A stretch of 64,000 bases of DNA from Finegoldia magna ATCC 29328. GTDB taxonomy: Bacteria > Bacillota > Clostridia > Tissierellales > Peptoniphilaceae. A program made the position numbers and the translations under genes. This document shows, in pieces, positions 26,835 to 33,741 of this stretch. Under the pieces are notes generated by a model. It did no database searches. It saw only the letters and a list, made by a program, of their open reading frames with translations, and was not told the DNA's origin. The number at the start of each line of letters is the position of its first letter. The first letter of the stretch is position 1. The DNA is taken from positions 682,001 through 746,000 of the forward strand of contig NC_010376.1 of the NCBI RefSeq assembly GCF_000010185.1, in the 5' to 3' direction.

Positions 26835-26921
26835 TGGTGCCGGAGGCGGGACTTGAACCCGCACGGTGTTGCCACCGCTGGATTTTGAGTCCAGTACGTC
26901 TGCCAATTCCATCACTCCGGC
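26835..26921 (-). tRNA. tRNA-Leu (anticodon CAA)
   Basis: An 87-nt class II tRNA on the minus strand: acceptor GCCGGAG/CTCCGGC, anticodon stem CTGGA/TCCAG with loop CTCAAAA (anticodon CAA, reads TTG), variable arm CGGTGGCAACACCG, T arm GTTCAAGTC, discriminator A and encoded CCA. Confidence 0.97.
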
Positions 26922-26931
26922 TGACTTTATA

Positions 26932-26960
26932 ATTATAGCATAAAGTAAAAACAATGTAAA
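26932..26960 (-). promoter_or_regulatory. Promoter of tRNA-Leu (CAA)
   Basis: On the minus strand: TTTACA (26955-26960), 17 bases ending TGC, TATAAT (26932-26937), about 10 bases before the tRNA 5' end. Confidence 0.75.
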
Positions 26961-27063
26961 GGAAATTTTGTGAAAATTTGAAGTTTAAATATTAGACTTT
27001 GAAATTCAGCTTAATAATTTAGTTTTTCTTAATAATTTTGTAGACTTTGAGTGATTATTTTTG

Positions 27064-27072
27064 TGCTATAAT
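27064..27072 (+). promoter_or_regulatory. Extended -10 promoter of the DUF1002 gene
   Basis: TGCTATAAT about 26 bases before the ATG. No convincing -35 is present, as often with extended -10 promoters. Confidence 0.55.
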
Positions 27073-27097
27073 CAATGTGAACGGAGGATAATAATCT

Positions 27098-28054
27098 ATG
27101 AAAAAAATTACAGTTTTTTTATTAGCTATTTTAATTTCATTATCATCTACTATTAGTTTCGCTGGCAAGATTGATACTAATGTTATTGATGAGAAGTGGG
27201 GCAAGCCAACTTTTGTTTATGGTGGAAGCTTGGATAAATCTCAAATTAGAAAAACAAAAGGACTTTTAGATATTGAAGACGACAGTAATATTAAGCCAGT
27301 CATGGTTACTTATAATGATTTGTTGAAGTATATTGGTGGGGATGATTCTAATCCGGGCAGTATGATTTCTAGCGTTTTGGTTAAGAAAGAAAACAAAAAT
27401 AAAGGCATAAAAGTTAATATTACGACACCGAAAAATATTACGTTGATTACTGAAAAGCAATATGAAAATGCCGCTATAACAGCAGGTGTAAAAGACTGCA
27501 CAATAATGGTAGCTGCTATTAGACCGGTAACTGGAGAATCGGCCCTAACAGGAGTATATAAAGCTTTTGAATCAAACGGAGAAAAGCTCGATAAGGAGAG
27601 AATAAAAGTAGCCCAAAAAGAATTGGAAGTTGTTAGTGATATTAACAAAGAAAATAAAGATAAAGGTGAATTCGATAGAGACAAATTAAATGATGTCATT
27701 GTTGTAATAAAAGATAATATTGCAAATATAAATATTAATAATAATGGCCAAGCACCAAGTCTTGATGAAATAAAAAAGATTGTAAATGATGCAATAAAAG
27801 AAAATAACCTTGAAAATGTAATTACAGAAGATCAAAAACAAGAATTAATAAATCTATTTGAAAAATATTCTAATGTAAAATCTATTAATTCAAAAGACAT
27901 CAAGGATGAATTGTCTAATATTTCTGATAAAGTTATAGAAGGAGCCAAAGATATTTATAAAAAGGCAGAAGATGCAGGAATTATTGATAAAATAATTAAC
28001 TTTTTTTCCTCAATAATCAAATCAATAGCGGATTCTTTTGGATCAGAAAATTAA
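27098..28054 (+). CDS. Secreted DUF1002 protein (YpuA-like)
   Basis: A 318-residue exported protein of unknown function. A signal peptide (about residues 1-22, cut near SFA-G) is followed by a DUF1002 region: LLDIEDDSNIKPVMVTYNDLLKYIG, a serine-protease-unrelated SMISSVLVKKENKNKGIKV stretch, and the hallmark AAITAGVKDCTIMVAAIRPVTGESALTGVYKAFE (about 130-165). The C-terminal third is helical, asparagine/lysine-rich, and ends in an amphipathic segment IIDKIINFFSSIIKSIADSFG. It stands alone with its own promoter and terminator. Confidence 0.85.
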   Translation: MKKITVFLLAILISLSSTISFAGKIDTNVIDEKWGKPTFVYGGSLDKSQIRKTKGLLDIEDDSNIKPVMVTYNDLLKYIGGDDSNPGSMISSVLVKKENKNKGIKVNITTPKNITLITEKQYENAAITAGVKDCTIMVAAIRPVTGESALTGVYKAFESNGEKLDKERIKVAQKELEVVSDINKENKDKGEFDRDKLNDVIVVIKDNIANININNNGQAPSLDEIKKIVNDAIKENNLENVITEDQKQELINLFEKYSNVKSINSKDIKDELSNISDKVIEGAKDIYKKAEDAGIIDKIINFFSSIIKSIADSFGSEN

Positions 28055-28062
28055 ATTTTTAT

Positions 28063-28086
28063 GGGACTTTCGAGTCCCTTTTTTAA
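28063..28086 (+). terminator. Terminator of the DUF1002 gene
   Basis: A compact stem GGGACT/AGTCCC closed by a TTCG tetraloop and followed by six T. Confidence 0.88.
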
Positions 28087-28122
28087 TTGCTCGAAAATAT
28101 ATTACAAACTATTAAACGAAAC

Positions 28123-28137
28123 TTGTAATCATTACAA
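28123..28137 (+). promoter_or_regulatory. PerR/Fur-family operator at ahpC
   Basis: TTGTAATCATTACAA, a perfect 7-1-7 inverted repeat. It differs from the PerR consensus TTATAATNATTATAA by one symmetric base pair per arm. Overlap with the -35 means binding would block transcription. The Fur-family gene at 13775 is a candidate binder; a separate PerR elsewhere is equally possible. Confidence 0.72.
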
Positions 28138-28150
28138 AATGTGGTATAAT
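28123..28150 (+). promoter_or_regulatory. ahpC promoter
   Basis: TTGTAA (28123-28128), 16 bases, TATAAT (28145-28150) with TGG before it. A Fur/PerR-type operator covers the -35 and most of the spacer. Confidence 0.75.
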
Positions 28151-28185
28151 TAAATTATAAATCAAATAAGAAAGGATGATTATTT

Positions 28186-28749
28186 ATGTCATTAATTAAA
28201 AAACACGTTGAAGAATTTAAAGTTCCTGCTTATCACAATGAAGAACTTACAGAAGTTTCTAGTGAAGATTTAAAAGGTCACTGGTCATTGTTGTTCTTCT
28301 ATCCAGGAGATTTTACATTTGTTTGTCCTACTGAATTAGAAGACTTACAAAACTTATACTCAGAATTTAAAGAATTAAACTGTGAAATTTATTCTATCTC
28401 TACAGATTCAGAATTTGTTCACAAGGCATGGCATGATAAATCTGAAAAGATTAAAAAAATCCAATATCCAATGTTATCAGATAGAGCATTTGCTTTATCA
28501 AAACAATTTGGAGTTTTAAAAGAAGCTGACGGTCAAAGTCAAAGAGGTGCTTTCTTAATCAATCCTGATTTAGATGTTGTATTATACGAAGTATCTGCTG
28601 ATGGAATTGGTAGAAATGCACATGAATTATTAAGAAAACTACAAGCTGCACAATATGTTGATAAATACGGTGATCAAGTTTGTCCAGCTAACTGGGCACC
28701 TGGTCAAGACACTTTAAAACCAGGAATTGACCTAGTAGGTAACTTATAA
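28186..28749 (+). CDS. ahpC: Peroxiredoxin AhpC
   Basis: Typical 2-Cys peroxiredoxin reducing hydrogen peroxide and organic peroxides. Of 187 residues, the peroxidatic C47 is in FYPGDFTFVCPTE and the resolving C166 in VCPANWAPG. The usual reductase gene ahpF is not adjacent, so the electron donor is encoded elsewhere. AAAGGATG precedes the ATG. Control by a Fur/PerR-type repressor is suggested by the operator over the -35. Confidence 0.97.
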   Translation: MSLIKKHVEEFKVPAYHNEELTEVSSEDLKGHWSLLFFYPGDFTFVCPTELEDLQNLYSEFKELNCEIYSISTDSEFVHKAWHDKSEKIKKIQYPMLSDRAFALSKQFGVLKEADGQSQRGAFLINPDLDVVLYEVSADGIGRNAHELLRKLQAAQYVDKYGDQVCPANWAPGQDTLKPGIDLVGNL

Positions 28750-28755
28750 ATAACA

Positions 28756-28787
28756 AAACTAGCTGTAAAATTACAGCTAGTTTTTTA
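28756..28787. terminator. Bidirectional terminator, ahpC / helicase gene
   Basis: A 13-bp inverted repeat (AAACTAGCTGTAA, 28756-28768 with 28771-28783) with T runs on both strands. It includes the TAG stop of the minus-strand helicase gene. Confidence 0.85.
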
Positions 28788-30618
28788 AATTATTTTCAAT
28801 TTCTATAATATCTTTTAAGAATTGAGATGAATCAACTTCAACAGAATTTCTAGTTTTAGGAGACAACAGAGTTAATTTGTCTTTAGCTCTAGTCATAGCT
28901 ACATAAAACATTCGTCGTTCTTCTTCAAATATATTTTCATAATTTTTTTTATTCGAATCGATGTTTGTAGGAAACTCACCATCTATTAAATCTATGATGA
29001 ATACTTCATCGAATTCCAATCCTTTTGCAGAATGTACAGTTAGCAAATTTAAATTACTGGTATGTTTTATTGATTCTTTTTGAATTTTCTTTAAGCTTTC
29101 AATTTCGTTTATAAAATCTTCGTAACACTCACAATCTTTAAACAGGTACTTATATATTTCGACTAAATGGTCCAATGATATTTTTTGGTTTTGTAGCAAA
29201 ACACTATCTTCAATATATGTTTTGTAATCAATGTCATTCATTATAATATCAATTTTCTTGGAACCTTTTGCTCTTTTTATTCCGGAAAAAAATGATTTTA
29301 AGTCCATAAATCTGTCTACATAATACCTACTTAAAGTTGAATCATCCAAAAGACGATCTAAAACAGGCATTGATTCATCGTAGGTTTCCAGTTGATTTAT
29401 TGATGTTTTTTTGATGTAGCTGTTTAGTTTGTAGTATATGTCTCTAAAAAGGCCGACAGAGGTTTTATTTTCCGAAAAAGCAATCATTTTTAGAATATCA
29501 TTTAGTACAAAATGATTATAAAAATCATCTTTTTGATATCTGGAGTGAAAATCAATATCCTGATCATGTAAATATTTCGTTAGCGCTATAGAAGAAATAT
29601 TTTTACGGTATAAAATAGCGGTTTTTTTATCGGGATTAATATTGTTTTTCAGATAAGAATACAACGATAAAAAGTTTTGAGGAAATTTTATTATTATTTT
29701 CTTGTTTGATGCTTTTGTTGAAGTAACATCCTTATTATATCGGTTTTTATTTTGCTTAATAAACAAGTTACTTGCGTTTACTATTTTGTCGCTGCATCTA
29801 AAATTTTGATCAATATAATAAATACTTGCATTGGAAAAAATTTTATTAAAATCCAATAAATAACTAGGATCTGCTCCTCTAAAAGAATAAATTGATTGAT
29901 CGTCATCTGCTACAATGAACAAATTATTTTCCGGATATGCGATTTTTTTGATTAACTCAAATTGAATTTTTGAGGTGTCCTGACCTTCGTCTACTTGAAA
30001 AAACTTGTACTTGCGTTTAATTCTTTTTAGTATATATTCATCCTCATTAAGAATTTCAAATGACTTTGTAAGCATATCATCAAAATCTATAAAGAAATTT
30101 TTTTTCTTAAAGCTTTCATATTCTTGATAAATTTGCTCGAAGTTTTCAATGTCGAATTTTGGAAAATCTTTTATTATCATCATATTTTTACAATATCCAT
30201 AGTATTGTAAAAATTTTTCAACATCTTCATCTTTAGAATTTGTTTTATTGATTTTTCGCATGATATTTCTGATGACCAAATATTTATTGGTATCATTATT
30301 TGATTCAAGTATTTTGAAAATTCTATTATTCATTTTATAGTATAGTTTTATAATATAATAGCAAAAAGAATGTATCGTAGAAAAATACGCAGAATCTGTT
30401 TCTGGGAATTTTTCAGAAAATCTTTCTTTCATATCCATTGCTTGAGATTTGCTGAATGTTATTGATAAAATACTTTTTGGATCAACGTTGTGAACTTTCT
30501 CCAAGTATTTTATTCTATTTAGAAGTACCGTAGTTTTGCCGGCTCCTGGGACTGCTAGTACTAAAGCAGGGGATTCATAATGAGATATTGCTTTTTGTTG
30601 ATTTTCAGTAAATTTCAT
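28777..30618 (-). CDS. UvrD/PcrA-type DNA helicase
   Basis: A 613-residue superfamily 1A helicase. Q motif TENQQKAI, Walker A VPGAGKTT (23-30), motif II FFQVDEGQDTSKIQ, motif III ADDDQSIYSFRGADPSYL, motif V TVHSAKGLEFDEVFIIDLIDGEFP and motif VI EERRMFYVAMTRAKDKL are all present, so it is likely active. It is clearly shorter than PcrA (about 720-740 residues) and lacks the C-terminal RNA-polymerase-interacting region. It is a single gene with a weak ribosome binding site, divergent from the nitroreductase gene. Its specific repair role is unknown. Confidence 0.92.
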   Translation of the reverse strand: MKFTENQQKAISHYESPALVLAVPGAGKTTVLLNRIKYLEKVHNVDPKSILSITFSKSQAMDMKERFSEKFPETDSAYFSTIHSFCYYIIKLYYKMNNRIFKILESNNDTNKYLVIRNIMRKINKTNSKDEDVEKFLQYYGYCKNMMIIKDFPKFDIENFEQIYQEYESFKKKNFFIDFDDMLTKSFEILNEDEYILKRIKRKYKFFQVDEGQDTSKIQFELIKKIAYPENNLFIVADDDQSIYSFRGADPSYLLDFNKIFSNASIYYIDQNFRCSDKIVNASNLFIKQNKNRYNKDVTSTKASNKKIIIKFPQNFLSLYSYLKNNINPDKKTAILYRKNISSIALTKYLHDQDIDFHSRYQKDDFYNHFVLNDILKMIAFSENKTSVGLFRDIYYKLNSYIKKTSINQLETYDESMPVLDRLLDDSTLSRYYVDRFMDLKSFFSGIKRAKGSKKIDIIMNDIDYKTYIEDSVLLQNQKISLDHLVEIYKYLFKDCECYEDFINEIESLKKIQKESIKHTSNLNLLTVHSAKGLEFDEVFIIDLIDGEFPTNIDSNKKNYENIFEEERRMFYVAMTRAKDKLTLLSPKTRNSVEVDSSQFLKDIIEIENNLKN

Positions 30619-30649
30619 ATTATCACCATTAATTATTATATCAAAATGT

Positions 30650-30678
30650 TTGTGATTATTTGTGATTTGTAGTATTAT
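30650..30678 (+). promoter_or_regulatory. Promoter of the nitroreductase gene
   Basis: TTGTGA, 17 bases, TATTAT, about 36 bases before the ATG. Confidence 0.55.
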
Positions 30679-30713
30679 TTAATTAGAAGATTTATGTTAA
30701 GGAGTAGATAAAA

Positions 30714-31514
30714 ATGTCAATGAACGAATTTTTAGAAAATAGAAAATCAGTAAGAGATTTTAAATCAAAAAATCTTAGTGATTCAGATTTACAAAAAGTT
30801 GAATCTATAATTTTTGATATAAACAATTCAGCAAAAAAACACGATGTTAGTTTTAAATTATATAAAGATGGTTCTGTAGTTTACAATGCACTTGATGGTG
30901 AAGGTGGATATGGAGGAGCTATGATTAAAGCTAACCATTATATTGCTATGGAAGCGGACAAAAACAACGAACAATCAATGATATTTGGTGCATTTTATTT
31001 TGAAAACTTAATCACTAAACTAGATGCATTAAATGTAGGAAGTTGTTGGGTAACTATATCTAACGCATCTGAAGAATCTAAAAAAAGGGCTTTTGGAGAA
31101 AATTGTAACGTAGATTTCTTGCTTGCTATGGGATATGCTCCAAGTGAATTTGGATTTGGTAAGAAAAAATTTAGCTCTAGAATTGGCGTTGAAGAATTTG
31201 TGTGTGACAAATCATTGTCTACTCCGATAGATATAGATAAATTACAAAATTACGGTTTAGATGAATTATTTAGTTATTTGAGATTTGCTCCATCAACTAA
31301 AAATGAACAACCTTGGAGATTCGTTCTAAATGATGATGATTTGGATTTGTATATTAAAGATTACAAAGGAATCGAAAATCTAATAGATGCAGGAATAGTA
31401 ATGTACTATTATACAGAATTAGCTAATTATAATAGTATTGATGCTAATTGGGTTGTAAAAGACAACTTAAGTGATAAGGATAATTACAAATATATCGCAT
31501 CAGTTAATTTCTAA
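30714..31514 (+). CDS. Nitroreductase family protein
   Basis: A 266-residue FMN-dependent oxidoreductase candidate. The FMN phosphate motif NRKSVRDF is at residues 8-16; GSCWVTISNASEE and LLAMGYAPSEF in the middle match the nitroreductase fold; and LRFAPSTKNEQPWRFVL in the C-terminal half is a repeat of the family's S-x-x-N-x-Q-P-W motif. The double layout looks like the TM-type nitroreductases of Clostridia. AAGGAG precedes the ATG. The substrate is unknown. It is transcribed alone and ends in a terminator. Confidence 0.85.
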   Translation: MSMNEFLENRKSVRDFKSKNLSDSDLQKVESIIFDINNSAKKHDVSFKLYKDGSVVYNALDGEGGYGGAMIKANHYIAMEADKNNEQSMIFGAFYFENLITKLDALNVGSCWVTISNASEESKKRAFGENCNVDFLLAMGYAPSEFGFGKKKFSSRIGVEEFVCDKSLSTPIDIDKLQNYGLDELFSYLRFAPSTKNEQPWRFVLNDDDLDLYIKDYKGIENLIDAGIVMYYYTELANYNSIDANWVVKDNLSDKDNYKYIASVNF

Positions 31515-31522
31515 TTTTTATA

Positions 31523-31550
31523 AAAAGCCTTTAACTAGGCTTTTTTAATA
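31523..31550 (+). terminator. Terminator of the nitroreductase gene
   Basis: Stem AAAAGCCT/AGGCTTTT with a 6-base loop and a T-rich tail. Confidence 0.85.
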
Positions 31551-31581
31551 CATAGCGTTATATTTTAAGGAGGATAATGAA

Positions 31582-32388
31582 ATGAAGAAAAAGTACTTAT
31601 TATTAATGATAGTGGGGTGTTTAATTTTGGCTAGTTGTGCTAAAAATGAAAAACAAAATACTGAAAAGAAAGAAGAACAAAAAACTGAACAAAAAGCAGA
31701 AACTCAAAGCATAAGCTTGTTTGCAGCAGCTTCTTTAGAAGAATCGTTAGCGAAAATTATTCCTGAATTTGAAAAAGAAAATAATGTTAAAGTAGATGTT
31801 AACTTAGCAAGTTCAGGAAAATTACAAAAACAAATCGAACAAAAAGCTCCTTGTGATGTTTTTGTTTCAGCAGGACAAAAACAAGTAAAAGCTCTTGAAG
31901 AAAAAGAACTTGCAAAAGATTCAAAAAGTTTATTAAAAAACAAATTAGTTATTGTTAAAAACAAAGAAACAGATATTAAAATTTCTAAAATTGAAGATTT
32001 GGAAAATATTAAAGGCAAAATTGCTGTAGCTGAATTGGAAACTGTTCCGGTAGGACAATATACAAAAGATAGTTTAACTCATTATAATTTATTGGATAAA
32101 CTTCAAGAAAAGTTTGTATATGGTAAAAATGTCAAAGATACTTTGAGATTTGTTGATAGCAAAGAAGCTGAAGTTGGTTTTGTATATTCTTCTGATGCTG
32201 TAACTGATGAAAAGGTTGAAGTGGTTTTTAATGTTGATGATAGCTCACACAAACCTATTATTTATCCAATAACCAAGACAACTTACTCTAAGAATACTGA
32301 AATGCAAAACAAATTATATGAATTCTTACAAAATGAATTATCTGAAAAGTATTTTAAAGAAGCGGGTTTTGAATCTAGCCATGAATAA
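31582..32388 (+). CDS. modA: Molybdate ABC transporter substrate-binding lipoprotein
   Basis: A 268-residue lipoprotein with lipobox LASC (C19), a charged K/E/Q/T linker (about 20-45) and a ModA domain: ISLFAAASLEESLAKIIPEFEK, VDVNLASSGKLQKQIEQKAPCDVFVSAGQKQVKAL, AVAELETVPVGQYTKDSL and VGFVYSSDAV. The serines of the SSG and AAAS motifs are the oxyanion ligands in the family. Molybdate or tungstate is the likely substrate. It overlaps modB by 8 bases, and modC follows, forming a complete importer. Confidence 0.95.
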   Translation: MKKKYLLLMIVGCLILASCAKNEKQNTEKKEEQKTEQKAETQSISLFAAASLEESLAKIIPEFEKENNVKVDVNLASSGKLQKQIEQKAPCDVFVSAGQKQVKALEEKELAKDSKSLLKNKLVIVKNKETDIKISKIEDLENIKGKIAVAELETVPVGQYTKDSLTHYNLLDKLQEKFVYGKNVKDTLRFVDSKEAEVGFVYSSDAVTDEKVEVVFNVDDSSHKPIIYPITKTTYSKNTEMQNKLYEFLQNELSEKYFKEAGFESSHE

Positions 32389-33064
32389 TGATATTATGAT
32401 GCCTATTATAATTTCATTAAAGGTATCTGTAATTTCAACTATTATTACATCTGTCCTATCAATATTTATAGCTTGGATGATGGTAAAATTCAACAAGAAA
32501 AATGGCAGTATACTAGAGGCAATAATTACATTGCCTCTTGTTTTACCGCCATCAATATTAGGATACATACTTTTAATTATAATAGGAAATAACGGTTTAA
32601 TTGGGAAATTCTTTTATGATAATTTTGAGTGGAGTATTATTTTTACATGGAAAGCTTGTGTTATAGCATCTGTAATAGTATCGTTTCCATTAATGTATCA
32701 AAATTGTAAGTCTGCATTTCAAAGTATAGACAAGAAAATTTTGAATGCAGCGAGAACAATGGGCGCAAGTGAGTGGAAAATATTTTTCAGGATTGCAATT
32801 CCATTAGCATACACTGGAATAATTAGTGGATTAGTTTTAGCTTTTGCTAGAAGCTTAGGAGAATTTGGGGCGACTATGATGGTTGCTGGAAATATTCCAA
32901 GGAAAACTCAAACAATTCCATTGGCTATGTATTATGCTGTGGAAAGAGGAGATAAAACAATGGCGAATACTTTAATGATTGTAGTTGTTACATTCTCATT
33001 TTTGTTGATATATTTCCTAAATAGATGGATAGAAAAGAGAAGGAATAGAAATGCTGAATTGTAA
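32381..33064 (+). CDS. modB: Molybdate ABC transporter permease
   Basis: A 227-residue inner-membrane permease. The ATG at 32381 overlaps the modA end by 8 bases and starts just before the first helix; the longer frame from 32318 lies inside modA. Five to six hydrophobic helices are visible, and the coupling EAA loop reads AARTMGASEWKIFFRIAIPLAYTGIISG. LARSLGEFGATMMVAGNI-type sequence near residue 170 is a ModB hallmark. It overlaps modC by 14 bases. Confidence 0.93.
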   Translation: MNNDIMMPIIISLKVSVISTIITSVLSIFIAWMMVKFNKKNGSILEAIITLPLVLPPSILGYILLIIIGNNGLIGKFFYDNFEWSIIFTWKACVIASVIVSFPLMYQNCKSAFQSIDKKILNAARTMGASEWKIFFRIAIPLAYTGIISGLVLAFARSLGEFGATMMVAGNIPRKTQTIPLAMYYAVERGDKTMANTLMIVVVTFSFLLIYFLNRWIEKRRNRNAEL

Positions 33065-33665
33065 TATCGAAAAAAAATTGAATCATTTTGTACTTAATGT
33101 AGATTTTACTGTGGAAAATGAAATTTTGTGCATAATGGGAGAATCGGGAAGTGGAAAAACATCTATACTAAATTCAATTGCTGGAATTTTAACGCCAGAA
33201 AAAGGAGATATTATTTTAGATGATAATATTTTGTTTTCAGATAAAATAAATTTGAAACCACAACTAAGAAATATTGGATATGTTTTTCAAGACTACGCAC
33301 TATTTCCGAATATGAGTGTAAAAGACAATATTTTCTTTATGAATCCAGATAAAGATTACACAAATTCGCTTATAGAAAAACTTAGAATTGAATATCTTTT
33401 AGATAATTTTCCTAATACTTTATCTGGTGGAGAAAAACAAAAAGTTTCAATAGTAAGAGCATTAGCAAATAAACCGCGTTTACTTTTAATGGATGAGCCA
33501 TTCAGTTCAATTGATGAAAAATTTAAAAACAAATTTTATGAAGAACTAATTGAAATCAAAAAATCATTAGATGTTCCAATTATTATGGTTACACATAATA
33601 GACACGAAGCAGAAATTTTAGCTGATAAATTAATTTTTATTGATAAGGGAAGAATTATAAAATAA
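33051..33665 (+). CDS. modC: Molybdate ABC transporter ATP-binding protein (short)
   Basis: A 204-residue ABC ATPase. Walker A GESGSGKT (30-37), Q-loop YVFQDYALFPNMSV, signature LSGGEKQKVSIVRAL, Walker B LLLMDEPFSSID and the switch His in MVTHNRHEA are intact. Classical ModC is about 350 residues with a C-terminal TOBE regulatory domain; this one stops right after the nucleotide-binding domain, so the molybdate feedback domain is absent. No clear terminator follows. Confidence 0.93.
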   Translation: MLNCNIEKKLNHFVLNVDFTVENEILCIMGESGSGKTSILNSIAGILTPEKGDIILDDNILFSDKINLKPQLRNIGYVFQDYALFPNMSVKDNIFFMNPDKDYTNSLIEKLRIEYLLDNFPNTLSGGEKQKVSIVRALANKPRLLLMDEPFSSIDEKFKNKFYEELIEIKKSLDVPIIMVTHNRHEAEILADKLIFIDKGRIIK

Positions 33666-33706
33666 GCATTAAATACAATAATTAGGTAGTTTTTTGTCAT
33701 TTAGGG

Positions 33707-33712
33707 TATAAT
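33707..33712 (+). promoter_or_regulatory. Possible -10 of the rnr operon
   Basis: TATAAT about 30 bases before the rnr start codon. A -35 at normal spacing is not convincing, so confidence is low. Confidence 0.35.
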
Positions 33713-33741
33713 ATAGATAGGAAACAAACAGGAGGTATTTA

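Noticed and set aside
27310-27699. Minus-strand 129-codon open frame opposite the DUF1002 gene
   Set aside because: No ribosome binding site, and the + strand gene has a signal peptide, promoter and terminator.
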